Assembly (NCBI GenBank): GCA_023416515.1
Contig: JAEZHP010000029.1
Span: 1-55,057, forward strand
DNA from: Pseudomonadota bacterium
Lineage (GTDB): Bacteria; Pseudomonadota; Alphaproteobacteria; Sphingomonadales; Sphingomonadaceae
Length of the DNA stretch: 55,057 bases
Reading direction: 5' to 3'
Shown here: in pieces, positions 9,075 to 17,433 of the stretch
How the letters are laid out: each line of letters opens with the position of its first letter
How positions within the stretch are numbered: the first letter of the stretch is position 1
Position numbers and translations under genes: made by a program
The notes under the pieces: generated by a model
Databases searched by the model: none
Seen by the model: only the letters and a program-made list of their open reading frames with translations
Told to the model about the DNA's origin: nothing

Positions 9075-10406
9075 TCAACGATATTCGATCACCGCATCGC
9101 GACGCAGGTCACGCAGATAGCGCTGGGCCTGCTGGTTCATCCGCTGCTCGGCGAGCGCCGTCTGGACGGTCTCGGCGGTCGGCATGTTGACCTGGCGCGG
9201 GTCGTCGCGGCCGCACAGGACCAGCACGCTGACCCGCTCGAGGGTGCCGAACGGCTGGGTCGCCTGGCCGACGCCAAGGCCAAGCAGGGTCTGCTGAAGC
9301 TGCGCCGGAAGCTCGCGAACCCGCATCGCGTCGTTGGACACGAGCTCGGCGCCGAGCGAGCGAGCGACGTCGGGTGCCCGGCCGCAGCCGCCCATGTCCC
9401 GGGTCGCCAGAGCAAGCTGCTCGGCACGGGCTTGCGCCTGAGGAGCGGTCGTCCCGGCGGGGAGCTCGATCGACATCTGCATCAGGCTGAGGACCGCATC
9501 GCGGGGATCGGCCATCAGGATCTGACGGGAGTCGACCAGGTAGATGATCGAAAAGCCGCCGGGCACCTGGATCGGATCGGTGATGCCCTGAACCGGGATC
9601 GACTGGACCACCGAGGCGATTTCCGGCGGCAGCTGCTCCGGACGCACCCAGCCGAGATCGCCGCCGAGGGCCGCGGTGCTCGCCACCGAATATTGCCTGG
9701 CATAAGCCGGGAAGGAGGCGCCGCCGCGGATCTGGGCGACGATCCGCGCCATGTTGGCGCGCACCTGAGCGGCGTTTTCCGGAGTCGCTTCCATGTAGAT
9801 TTCAGCGACTCGGTATTCGTTGCTTCCACGCGACTGGTTGAGTCGGCTGAGGACGGCCTGGACCTCCTCGTCGGCGACGCTGACACGAGTGATCCGGTAG
9901 CGCTGAAGGCGCTGCCACGACAGCTCGCCGGTGATCTGTCGCTTCACCGACCGCTCGGATGAGCCGATCGAGCGCAGATATTCGCCGAAGCTCTGCGGCG
10001 TGTGGCCGAATTGCTGGGCGAAACGCGTATAATATTGGTCGATCTCGCGCTGCTCGACCGGAAGCTGGCCCTCGCGGGCAGCCTGGATCTGAAGCGTCTC
10101 GTCGATCAGGTTGCGGAGGATCTGAGCGCGAAGGCGCTGCTGCTCCTCGGGCGAGAGCTGGACCCGCTGCGACGCGATCATCAGCGCCATGCGCTGATCG
10201 ACGTCGGTCTGGGTGATGATCTCGTCATTGACGATGGCGGTGGCGCGGGCGACGTTCGGCTCGGCCTGGCCGACGAAATTCACGTCGCTGGGGATCGCAA
10301 GCCCACCCTGCCGAGGCTGGTCAGCGGCGGGCTGCGCGATGGCAACGACCGACAGGAAGGAACCGGCCAGCACGACGGCCGCCCTTCGAAAAGTGCCGAA
10401 CTTCAT
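9075..10406 (-). CDS. surA: Periplasmic chaperone / peptidylprolyl isomerase SurA
   Basis: 443 residues. It escorts unfolded outer-membrane proteins, including LptD, across the periplasm. A signal peptide (1-24, ending VVAIAQ) is followed by a SurA N-terminal domain (about 45-170, NDEIITQTDVDQRM...), a parvulin rotamase domain (about 200-300, ending in VPGGFSIIYLVDSR) and a C-terminal segment too diverged to call a second parvulin domain with confidence. Two adjacent ATG codons follow GGAGG at 10415-10411; ATG 10406 has better spacing than ATG 10409. It lies 55 bases after lptD in the same operon as its main client. Confidence 0.93.
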   Translation of the reverse strand: MKFGTFRRAAVVLAGSFLSVVAIAQPAADQPRQGGLAIPSDVNFVGQAEPNVARATAIVNDEIITQTDVDQRMALMIASQRVQLSPEEQQRLRAQILRNLIDETLQIQAAREGQLPVEQREIDQYYTRFAQQFGHTPQSFGEYLRSIGSSERSVKRQITGELSWQRLQRYRITRVSVADEEVQAVLSRLNQSRGSNEYRVAEIYMEATPENAAQVRANMARIVAQIRGGASFPAYARQYSVASTAALGGDLGWVRPEQLPPEIASVVQSIPVQGITDPIQVPGGFSIIYLVDSRQILMADPRDAVLSLMQMSIELPAGTTAPQAQARAEQLALATRDMGGCGRAPDVARSLGAELVSNDAMRVRELPAQLQQTLLGLGVGQATQPFGTLERVSVLVLCGRDDPRQVNMPTAETVQTALAEQRMNQQAQRYLRDLRRDAVIEYR

Positions 10407-10461
10407 CATTCCTCCGATAAATGCAGGCCCGCAACCTGCCTTCTTCATGCTGAACATAGGC

Positions 10462-12717
10462 TTAGCGGCCAATATTCCGGAGCGCCACCCGGATCAGGAA
10501 AGTGTTGCCGCGGCGAACGTCGCCAGTGGTCTCGTAGTCGCGCCGCCAGGTGATTCCGAACTCGATACATTCGTCGTCATAGGAGATGCCGATGCGGTGG
10601 CGGACCGGATCGAAGCCGTCGGCTTGCGACAGCGGGTCCTCGTCGCGGTCGGTGAGGTCGACCACCGCCGACCCGAAGACCGACCAGTAGCGGGCGAAGG
10701 CGACCCGACCGCCGACCCGGATCTCCTCGCGGTCCTGAAGGTCCTCGAAAGAGGCGTCGATGTCGCGGTCGAGGCGAAGATAGCCGGCGCTGATATAGGT
10801 CTGGCTGCTTCCGACCACCGCGTCGATCTCGTTGCGGCGGAGCGTGAGGTCGTCCTTGTCGATTCGGAAGCGGTGGGTGAACTGGATGTTGCGGCCGACC
10901 TGGACGCTGGTCCGCCCAACTATGTCGGAGAAGCGGTCGGCGAGGCCGGTGCCGTCTGGGAACAGCTCCTCGCGGCTGCCGAGGCGGTAGCTCTGGCCGA
11001 TGTTGGAGCGGATCTGGGCACCCGGAAGATCGATGACCCAGTCGGCCCCGTAGGTCAGGCGGACCCCGTCCTCCCAGCGGTCGTAGCCGGGGAAGCGGTT
11101 CAGCGCGAACAGGTTGGAATCCTCGAGGTCGACGGCGCGCGCGTCCTCGTTGGGGATGTCGAGATTCTCGGTCTCCGGCGAGGCGACGAGCTGGACCCGC
11201 GGAGTGAAGCGGTGAGTGCCGCCCATGAAGCGGCCGATGAACGGCCATTTGAGGTCGGCGGCGGCGGCGGCGATGAAGCGGCCGTGGAAGCCCTCCGCGC
11301 CTCGGTAGAGCGGGTTGGTGGTGAGCTCGGTCTCGTTGGCGTGATAGATGTCGCCGCGAAGGAAGCCGGTGAGGGTGAGCTCCTGGCCGAGCGGGGTCAG
11401 GCTGCGATGCTCGTAGCGGGCGCTGGCGAAGGCGCGCTGGGTGTCCTGGCCCTCGGTGCGAAGGATGTTGAGGCTGTTGGCCTGGAGCTCGACCCGGCCA
11501 CCGGTCGCCGGCTCGATCATCCGCCAGCGCGCGTCGATCGCGGGAAGGGCGAAGGGCTGCTGGCCGCCAATGTCCGTCGCTCGAAGGCCCTGGAACGCCC
11601 AGCCGGCGATGTTGATGTAGGAATCGCTGTCGATGCGCTCGGCCTGGACGACCGAGCGGAGGCGGGTGTCGAGCGAGATGTCGTAGCGGCGAAGGAAGGT
11701 GCGGTCGCTGACCCAGCGGGCGGAGCCGGTAACGCTCCAATTGGGGTCGAGCTGGAAGCGGCCGTTGCCCTCGATATAGGCGCGAAGGCCCGGGTCCTCG
11801 GCGCCGGGGACGGTCAGGCTGCCGCGGTCGCCATAGGTGAGGTAGCCGCGCACCTGGTAGGCGCCCTGGTCGATGAGGTGGCGGAACTCCGCCTCGGCCA
11901 TCGGATAGGCGTTGGTGAAGACGTGCGGAGTGAAGGTCGCGTCCTGGTTGGGGGCGATCTTCCAGTAATAAGGCAGTGCGAGCTCGAGCCCGTTTGTGCC
12001 GTTGAGGCGGATGTCGGGAATGAGCAGGCCGCTGCCGCCGCCGGTCTGGCGGTCGGGGTGGGAGAGGCCGGGGAGGCCGATGATCGGGATTCCGAACAGG
12101 TTCAGGGTCGCGCCCTGATAAGTGATGCGCTGGCGGTTGGGGTCGTGGATCACCCGGACCGCGGTGATCTGCCAGGTCGGCTCGCGCGGGCAGCCATGGT
12201 CGTCGACCACCGGGCAGGCGGTATAGGCCGCGCGCTCGAGGGTGGTGACCTCGTTGACCCGGACCGCGCGCTGGGCGGCGAGACGGCCGCCATTTTCCAG
12301 CACCAGGAGCAGATTCTCGATGGCGCCGTCGCGAAGCTCGTCGTCGAGGACGACGCTGTCGCCATAGACGTTGTCGCCTTCCGGGCTGGTCACTCGGACG
12401 CTGCCCTCGGCCCGAACCTGGCCGGTGTTGCGTTCCCACACGACCCGGTCGGCGCGCAGCCGATAGCCTTCGCGCGACATGAACACGTCGCCGATCGCGG
12501 TCACGACCTCGGTGTTGCGGTCATATTCGAGCCGGTCCGAGCTGAACCGCACCGGTGCCTCGGCGTCGGGATCGAACACCGGTTCGACCGCGGGCGGCTG
12601 GTCGACGGACTGTTCAGGGGCGGGCGGGTCGCCGGGCTGAGCCTGGGCATGCGCGAGCCCGGGAGCCGCGAGCAGCAGCGGCAGCGCCGTCCAACAGATC
12701 GACTTCAAACGCGTCAC
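10462..12717 (-). CDS. lptD: LPS-assembly protein LptD
   Basis: 751 residues. Outer-membrane beta-barrel that, with LptE, inserts lipopolysaccharide into the outer leaflet. A signal peptide (1-24, ...GLAHAQ) is followed by an OstA-like beta-jellyroll (about 55-150, FSSDRLEYDRNTEVVTAIGDV) and a long C-terminal barrel rich in aromatic and alternating residues, ending in a typical outer-membrane strand (TFLIRVALRNIGR). A cysteine pair (CPVVDDHGC, about 165-175) and a late cysteine (DDECIEF) may form the structural disulfides known in the family. GTG 12717 is used here, but AAGGTGA overlapping it is well spaced for TTG 12708, a possible alternative start. First gene of lptD-surA-pdxA-rsmA; divergent from pepA. 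Confidence 0.96.
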   Translation of the reverse strand: MTRLKSICWTALPLLLAAPGLAHAQAQPGDPPAPEQSVDQPPAVEPVFDPDAEAPVRFSSDRLEYDRNTEVVTAIGDVFMSREGYRLRADRVVWERNTGQVRAEGSVRVTSPEGDNVYGDSVVLDDELRDGAIENLLLVLENGGRLAAQRAVRVNEVTTLERAAYTACPVVDDHGCPREPTWQITAVRVIHDPNRQRITYQGATLNLFGIPIIGLPGLSHPDRQTGGGSGLLIPDIRLNGTNGLELALPYYWKIAPNQDATFTPHVFTNAYPMAEAEFRHLIDQGAYQVRGYLTYGDRGSLTVPGAEDPGLRAYIEGNGRFQLDPNWSVTGSARWVSDRTFLRRYDISLDTRLRSVVQAERIDSDSYINIAGWAFQGLRATDIGGQQPFALPAIDARWRMIEPATGGRVELQANSLNILRTEGQDTQRAFASARYEHRSLTPLGQELTLTGFLRGDIYHANETELTTNPLYRGAEGFHGRFIAAAAADLKWPFIGRFMGGTHRFTPRVQLVASPETENLDIPNEDARAVDLEDSNLFALNRFPGYDRWEDGVRLTYGADWVIDLPGAQIRSNIGQSYRLGSREELFPDGTGLADRFSDIVGRTSVQVGRNIQFTHRFRIDKDDLTLRRNEIDAVVGSSQTYISAGYLRLDRDIDASFEDLQDREEIRVGGRVAFARYWSVFGSAVVDLTDRDEDPLSQADGFDPVRHRIGISYDDECIEFGITWRRDYETTGDVRRGNTFLIRVALRNIGR

Positions 12718-12864
12718 CTTGGTTTTGCCGCTCTTCCCGCCTTCGAGCGGAGCCTATTGCACCTGCACGCTTTGGCTGCAATGGCATGGCTCCTCGTTCC
12801 GTCCTGTGCCGGCGCCTGCTCCCCGCCCGCGTGGACCCGCAAGTATCGGAAAGGTCGTATAGCC

Positions 12865-14349
12865 GTGCTCAAGGTCAGCTTCGCCGCAACCCGTCCCGAA
12901 GGCGCCTACGCGCTCGCCATCCCGGCGTGGAGCGAGGACATGATCTCGGAGCGGCTCGCCGGCTTCGCGGAGCCCGCCCGAACCCTCGCGGCTCGGGCCG
13001 CGGACGCCCAGCGCTTCGAGCGCGAGCTTGCGGCGGTCGCCGAGACGTTCATCGACGACAACGGCACCGCCCGGCGGGTGCTTCTCGTCGGACTCGGCGG
13101 CAAGAGCGACGACCAGGCCATCTACGAGCGGGCCGGCGGCGCCCTCACCGCGCGCCTCCTGACGTCGGGCGAGACCAAGCTGGTCGTCGACGTCAGCGGC
13201 CTCAACCTTGATTCAAGCGCCGCTGCGGGCCTTGCCTTCGGAGTCGCGGCGCGCAGCTGGCGCTACGACAAGTATCGCACCAAGCTCGGCCGCAAGCAGA
13301 AGCCGACGCTGGCGGAGCTGGTCGTGGTCGGCGCCGGCGATGGGACCGACTCGGCGTGGCGCGATCGCTCGGCGGTGCTGGACGGCCTCGACTTCACCCG
13401 CACCCTCGTCACCGAGCCGGCCAATGTCATCTATCCCGAAAGCTTCGTCGCCCGCTGCCGCGAGGTCATGGAGCCCCTCGGAGTCGAGATCGAGGTTCTC
13501 GACGAGGCCGCGATGGAGAAGCTCGGAATGGGCTCGCTGCTCGGAGTCGGCCAGGGTTCGGAGCGGCGGCCTTACCTGCTCGCGATGCGCTGGAACGGCG
13601 CCGCCGACAAGGACGCCGCTCCGGTCGTGCTGGTCGGCAAGGGAATCACCTTCGACACCGGCGGAATTTCGATCAAGCCCGCCCAGGGCATGGAATCGAT
13701 GAAGTGGGACATGGGCGGAGCCGGCGCCGTCGCCGGCGCGATGCGCGCCATCGCGACCCGCAAGGCCAGGGCCAATGTCGTCGGGGTCTGCGCGCTCGCC
13801 GAGAATATGCCCGACGGCAAGGCACAGCGCCCGGGCGACGTCGTCACGTCGATGTCCGGCCAGACCATCGAAGTGATCAATACCGACGCCGAGGGCCGCC
13901 TCGTCCTCTGCGACGCGATGACCTGGGCCCAGCGCACCTACAAGCCGCAGGTCATGGTCGACCTCGCAACCCTGACGGGCGCGATGATCATCAGCCTCGG
14001 CCACGAATATGGCGGCATGTTCAGCAATGACGACGGCCTTGCGGCCCAGCTCGCCGACGCCGGAATGGCGACTGGCGACCGGCTGTGGCGGATGCCGCTC
14101 GGCGAGGCCTATGACAAGATCATGGACAGCCAGATCGCCGACATGAAGAACAGCGCGTCGCGCGAAGCCGGCTCGATCACCGCGGCCTGCTTCCTCCAGC
14201 GCTTCGTCGAGCCGGGCGTGAAGTGGGCGCATCTCGACATCGCCGGGATGGTGTGGGCGGAAAAGCCCGCCCACCTCCACGACAAGGGCGCGACCGGCTA
14301 CGGGGTCGCTCTTCTCGACCGCTTCGTCGCCGACAATTTCGAGGGCTGA
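12865..14349 (+). CDS. pepA: Leucyl aminopeptidase (M17 family)
   Basis: 494 residues, normal length. Cytosolic di-metal aminopeptidase of peptide turnover; in some bacteria also a DNA-binding protein. The N-terminal macro-like domain spans about 1-170 and the catalytic domain the rest. Seen: VGKGITFDTGGISIKP (Lys and Asp ligands), KWDMGGAGAV and the M17 signature NTDAEGRLVL. The frame stays open far upstream (from 10213) only as antisense of lptD; GTG 12865 (VLKVSFAATRPEG) fits the family N-terminus, with AAAGG ten or so bases before it. Divergent from lptD; in many alphaproteobacteria pepA is followed directly by holC, but here two regulatory genes lie between. Confidence 0.96.
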   Translation: MLKVSFAATRPEGAYALAIPAWSEDMISERLAGFAEPARTLAARAADAQRFERELAAVAETFIDDNGTARRVLLVGLGGKSDDQAIYERAGGALTARLLTSGETKLVVDVSGLNLDSSAAAGLAFGVAARSWRYDKYRTKLGRKQKPTLAELVVVGAGDGTDSAWRDRSAVLDGLDFTRTLVTEPANVIYPESFVARCREVMEPLGVEIEVLDEAAMEKLGMGSLLGVGQGSERRPYLLAMRWNGAADKDAAPVVLVGKGITFDTGGISIKPAQGMESMKWDMGGAGAVAGAMRAIATRKARANVVGVCALAENMPDGKAQRPGDVVTSMSGQTIEVINTDAEGRLVLCDAMTWAQRTYKPQVMVDLATLTGAMIISLGHEYGGMFSNDDGLAAQLADAGMATGDRLWRMPLGEAYDKIMDSQIADMKNSASREAGSITAACFLQRFVEPGVKWAHLDIAGMVWAEKPAHLHDKGATGYGVALLDRFVADNFEG

Positions 14350-14368
14350 GGGTTCGCGAAGACTCGCG

Positions 14369-14396
14369 CCGTCCGCCTATTTCCGTGGGCGGACGG
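14369..14396. terminator. Hairpin between convergent pepA and PilZ genes
   Basis: CCGTCCGCC (14369-14377) pairs perfectly with GGCGGACGG (14388-14396) over a 10-base loop. It begins 19 bases after the pepA stop and includes the last codons of the opposing PilZ gene. No T-run follows, so it may pause transcription rather than being a full intrinsic terminator. Confidence 0.45.
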
Positions 14397-14823
14397 TGAC
14401 GAAGGTGCCGTGCCCGCGGTGAAGGCGGCGCACGAAGCCGGGTGCGAGGGGCGTCGTGAACATGAGCCCGACATTCATCATCCGCACCCAGCGTACCCAG
14501 GCGTCGACCATGTGATCGTCGCTGAAGCAGACCGTGACGAACGCGCCCACGTCCAGGGCCTCGTCGCAGATGCCCGCGACACCGCCGCAAGACATGTCGC
14601 GGACTCGGATCGAGCAGGGCTTGCCCTTGGCGAGCAGCTCGAGCCGATAGCCCTGGAACGGGATCCGCGGATGAGCGCGGGCATCCTCGCCCGGCGCGGA
14701 CGCCACATTCGGCGCTCCGGCGGGAGGAGCAGCAGCTGAAACTGGTTCGCGGCTCAACATGGTATCCGCAGAACTGCCTTCCGTGCTCGCCGATTCCGCG
14801 TCCACATTGGCGCATTTCGGCAC
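14377..14823 (-). CDS. PilZ-domain protein (probable c-di-GMP receptor)
   Basis: 148 residues from GTG 14823. A low-complexity N-terminal 45 residues precede one PilZ domain (about 48-140). Both c-di-GMP signature elements are present: RxxxR (RAHPR, R49/R53) and DxSxGG (DMSCGG, D76/S78). ATG 14760 is an alternative start giving 127 residues and keeping the whole domain; neither start has a strong ribosome-binding site. Divergent, 93 bases apart, from a stand-alone receiver protein, suggesting a shared regulatory region. Single-domain PilZ proteins bind c-di-GMP and act by contacting partner proteins; the partner is not evident here. Confidence 0.85.
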   Translation of the reverse strand: MPKCANVDAESASTEGSSADTMLSREPVSAAAPPAGAPNVASAPGEDARAHPRIPFQGYRLELLAKGKPCSIRVRDMSCGGVAGICDEALDVGAFVTVCFSDDHMVDAWVRWVRMMNVGLMFTTPLAPGFVRRLHRGHGTFVTVRPRK

Positions 14824-14916
14824 GGCAGTTGGTAGCCCGCCGGGGTAAAGCGCTGGTTAAGCGTGTGAAATAAGCGAGTAAGAAACCCGAAATGCATTTG
14901 CGCTAAGACACGGGCC

Positions 14917-15399
14917 ATGACCCAGGTCCAGCCTTGCGACGACGACTCCGCCGAACTCACCGTCCGCTCGTGGGACGAGGGTCCCTCGGTCGCCCCCGAT
15001 CAGCTCAAGGTGTTGATCGTCGACGACGACGAGATGATGCACCGGCTCGTAAGCCGGGCGCTCACCAGCTTCGGATTCACCCGGATCGAATCCGCCCATA
15101 ACGGCGTGGCGGGCATCGCCGCGGTCGAGCGCGAGGCGCCGGACATCATCATCTCCGACTATCACATGCCGGAGATGAACGGGCTCGATTTCGTCGAGGC
15201 GGTCCGAGGTGACGAAGGCCGCGACGACACGGTGATCATCATGCTGAGCGCGCATGACAATTGCGCCATCATCGAGGGCGCGCGCGATCTCGGTGCCGAC
15301 ACGTTCATGGTGAAGCCGTTCCACCGCGACGACCTCAAACAGCTCATCGACACGCTCTACCATCGCTTCAATTCCGCCCGGATCGCCTGGCCGCAATAA
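14917..15399 (+). CDS. Single-domain response regulator (CheY-like)
   Basis: 160 residues. A 29-residue acidic extension precedes one receiver domain. Phosphorylation residues are intact: acidic cluster D36-D38, phospho-acceptor D81 in IIISDYHMPEMNGLDF, S111 in MLSAHD and K133 in FMVKPF. There is no output domain, so it must signal through protein contacts or phosphotransfer. No histidine kinase is adjacent; its partner is unknown. Divergent from the PilZ gene and 58 bases upstream of holC. No clear ribosome-binding site precedes ATG 14917. Confidence 0.9.
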   Translation: MTQVQPCDDDSAELTVRSWDEGPSVAPDQLKVLIVDDDEMMHRLVSRALTSFGFTRIESAHNGVAGIAAVEREAPDIIISDYHMPEMNGLDFVEAVRGDEGRDDTVIIMLSAHDNCAIIEGARDLGADTFMVKPFHRDDLKQLIDTLYHRFNSARIAWPQ

Positions 15400-15457
15400 G
15401 CCGGCCGGTGGAGCAGGGGCTTCGACAAGCCGGCCACGGGCGGGCTAAGGGGCCCCG

Positions 15458-15895
15458 GTGCGCATCGATTTCTATCATCTGACGGCAAAGCCGCTCGAGC
15501 AGGTGCTTCCGAGCATCTGCGAGAAGCTGCTCGCGGGCGGGGAGCGGCTTCTGATCGTCGCCGGGGAGCGCCAGGCCGAGTCGATCGACCGGCAATTGTG
15601 GAGCTACGCCCCCGAAAGCTTCCTTCCGCACGGCCGAGCTGGGGCTTTGCGGGAGACCGAGCAGCCGATCCTCGTCGGATCGGAACCCACGGCCGCGAAC
15701 GGCGCTCGCAACATCGCGCTTGCGGACGGCGAGTGGCGCGACTCCGCCATGGCCTTCGAGCGGGTCTTTTACTTTTTCGACGCCGCTACGATCGACGGCG
15801 CGCGCGCTGCCTGGAAGAGCCTCAAGGACCGCGATGGCACCGAGCGCCACTATTGGAAGCAGGATGAGAACGGACGCTGGTTCGAGGGGCCCTGA
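15458..15895 (+). CDS. holC: DNA polymerase III subunit chi
   Basis: 145 residues. Clamp-loader accessory subunit that links the polymerase III holoenzyme to SSB. Recognised from MRIDFYHLT at the N-terminus, the IDRQLWSYAPESFLPHG core, RVFYFFD and the C-terminal YWKQDENGRWFEGP, all typical of alphaproteobacterial HolC. Length fits. The GTG start directly opens this conserved N-terminus. It lies 71 bases before ndk and could share its transcript and terminator. Confidence 0.9.
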   Translation: MRIDFYHLTAKPLEQVLPSICEKLLAGGERLLIVAGERQAESIDRQLWSYAPESFLPHGRAGALRETEQPILVGSEPTAANGARNIALADGEWRDSAMAFERVFYFFDAATIDGARAAWKSLKDRDGTERHYWKQDENGRWFEGP

Positions 15896-15966
15896 CCTTG
15901 TCGTGACAGGATCGGCCCGCTAGGGGAGCCGCCAATTTCCACCACAGTCAGCTTCAAGGAACGGCA

Positions 15967-16389
15967 ATGGCGACCGAACGCACTTTCTCAATCATCAAGC
16001 CCGACGCAACCCGCCGCAACCTGACCGGCGCGGTCACCAAGATGCTCGAGGATGCCGGCCTTCGAGTCGTCGCCTCCAAGCGCATCCACATGACCCGTGA
16101 GCAGGCCGAGGGCTTCTACGGAGTCCATCGCGAGCGTCCCTTCTTCAACGATCTCGTTACCTTCATGACCTCCGGCCCGGTGGTCGTTCAGGTTCTCGAG
16201 GGCGAGAATGCCGTCGCCAAGAACCGCGAAGTGATGGGCGCGACCAACCCGGCCAACGCCGACGAGGGCACCATCCGCAAGGTCCACGCGGAATCGATCG
16301 AGGCCAACTCGGTTCACGGCTCGGACAGCGCCGAGAACGCAAAGATCGAGATCGACTTCTTCTTCAAGCCGGAAGAGATTGTCGGCTGA
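15967..16389 (+). CDS. ndk: Nucleoside diphosphate kinase
   Basis: 140 residues, full length. Transfers the gamma-phosphate from ATP to nucleoside diphosphates through a phosphohistidine. Seen: the MATERTFSIIKPDA N-terminus, the nucleotide-binding RPFFNDLVTFMTSGPVV segment and the active-site NSVHGSD with H117. AAGGA lies seven bases before the ATG. A strong hairpin plus T-run closes the gene 24 bases after its stop. Confidence 0.98.
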   Translation: MATERTFSIIKPDATRRNLTGAVTKMLEDAGLRVVASKRIHMTREQAEGFYGVHRERPFFNDLVTFMTSGPVVVQVLEGENAVAKNREVMGATNPANADEGTIRKVHAESIEANSVHGSDSAENAKIEIDFFFKPEEIVG

Positions 16390-16412
16390 ACTGACGTCTC
16401 ACCGACAAAAGC

Positions 16413-16445
16413 AAAAAGGGCTCCGGTTACCCGGAGCCCTTTTTC
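16413..16445. terminator. Bidirectional intrinsic terminator after ndk
   Basis: GGGCTCCGG (16418-16426) and CCGGAGCCC (16431-16439) form a perfect 9-bp stem with a TTAC loop, flanked by AAAAA on the left and TTTTT on the right. It can stop transcription in both directions, matching its place between convergent ndk and the SleB-type gene. Confidence 0.9.
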
Positions 16446-16468
16446 GTTCTGCCCCTGCTCGAAGGCGC

Positions 16469-17092
16469 TTAGCGGTAGAAGACGTGGTTGCCGATCGTGG
16501 CGACTCGGGTGCGGCTGCGCACGAAAGCGGGGCGGACCCGGGTCGCGTGGAAGTAGAGCGCCTCGCCGACCACCGGCTCGTGGCCGTCGAGAACGTCGCG
16601 GGCCAGCGCCATCGCGCGGTTCCAGCGCGCGTTGCGCGGCGGGTTGAACGAGCGGATCGAGGAGAACTGACCGGGCTGATAGACGACGCCGCAGATCGAG
16701 TTCGGGAAGCGCGGCGATTCGACCCGGTTCATCACCACCTGGGCGACGGCAACCTGGCCGGCGCGCGATTCGGCGCCCGCCTCATAGAGAATGACCTTGG
16801 TCAGGCACTCGAGCTCGCGGGCGCTGACGGTGACGGCCTCGTCCTCTGCTTCGGCCTGGGGAGCCGCGGGCGCCACGAGAGTAGGAGTCTGGACGATCGC
16901 CGGCCGAGCCGGCGCGGCGGCGAGAACCACCGGGGCAGGGGCAGGCGTGGAATTGGCGGGAAGGGCGGGAGCCTCGATCACCGGCGCCAGCGGCGCGGGA
17001 GAGGCGAGAAGATTCGAAGCTGGCACGACCAGGGTGCCGGTGAGCGCCGCAGCACTCAGAGTCGCGGTGAAAATCTTGCCGCGAGAAAACAT
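16469..17092 (-). CDS. SleB-type cell wall hydrolase
   Basis: 207 residues. An N-terminal hydrophobic segment (probable signal or anchor) is followed by an Ala/Pro-rich linker (about 30-85) and a C-terminal Hydrolase_2 domain (about 90-207): ECLTKVILYEAGAES, GQVAVAQVVMNRV, FPNSICGVVYQPGQFS and the closing GNHVFYR. The family comprises lytic transglycosylase-like or amidase-like peptidoglycan enzymes first known from spore cortex lysis; in non-sporing Gram-negatives they probably remodel the wall. ATG 17092 is preceded by TTGGAGTGAGT, better than the further-upstream start. A 341-base gene-free region lies upstream. Confidence 0.9.
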   Translation of the reverse strand: MFSRGKIFTATLSAAALTGTLVVPASNLLASPAPLAPVIEAPALPANSTPAPAPVVLAAAPARPAIVQTPTLVAPAAPQAEAEDEAVTVSARELECLTKVILYEAGAESRAGQVAVAQVVMNRVESPRFPNSICGVVYQPGQFSSIRSFNPPRNARWNRAMALARDVLDGHEPVVGEALYFHATRVRPAFVRSRTRVATIGNHVFYR

Positions 17093-17433
17093 ACTCACTC
17101 CAATGACATGCGCACGAAAGGGCACAGCCGCCGCCAAAACAACTTCGGCGGAGCGCCACGATCCACGTCTTATCGAAGGGTGAAAACTGCCCGCCCAGCG
17201 ATCGCCCGAAGCCTTAGGCGGCTCGTCGCAGGCGAAACAACCGAGTCACGGCGAGTCGTTACGACTCCGGGACGGGCTGCAGGAACCTTTTCGCCGTTTT
17301 GAGGGTGGGGTTAACCGAGTAGGCGTCTGAAATTCCTGCGATTTCCCGCCGTTCGAGAGCCGATTTCGGCCGTTGGGGAGCTGAACGCCAGATGAAGGCG
17401 ATTCGTCGGAACTTTCTCGCGACTCGACTCGGC
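17093..17433. other. Intergenic region upstream of the SleB-type gene
   Basis: The only gap over 300 bases. It separates the SleB-type gene start from the purN stop, so it holds the hydrolase promoter and 5' leader. Open frames in it are short and lack the codon bias of the neighbours. A perfect dyad GAGTCGT-T-ACGACTC lies at 17253-17267 and GGTTAACC at 17311-17318 or nearby. No RNA gene or convincing -35/-10 pair could be identified by eye. Confidence 0.6.
17253..17267. promoter_or_regulatory. Perfect dyad, candidate operator
   Basis: GAGTCGT, one central T, then ACGACTC: 7-bp arms with perfect symmetry, about 160 bases upstream of the SleB-type start. The shape fits a dimeric regulator site; no regulator is identified, and chance is possible. 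Confidence 0.25.

Noticed and set aside
10213..12864. Very long open frame on the plus strand opposite lptD, joined in frame to pepA
   Set aside because: It is the antisense of lptD, kept open by high third-position GC. Protein similarity begins only at pepA (12865).
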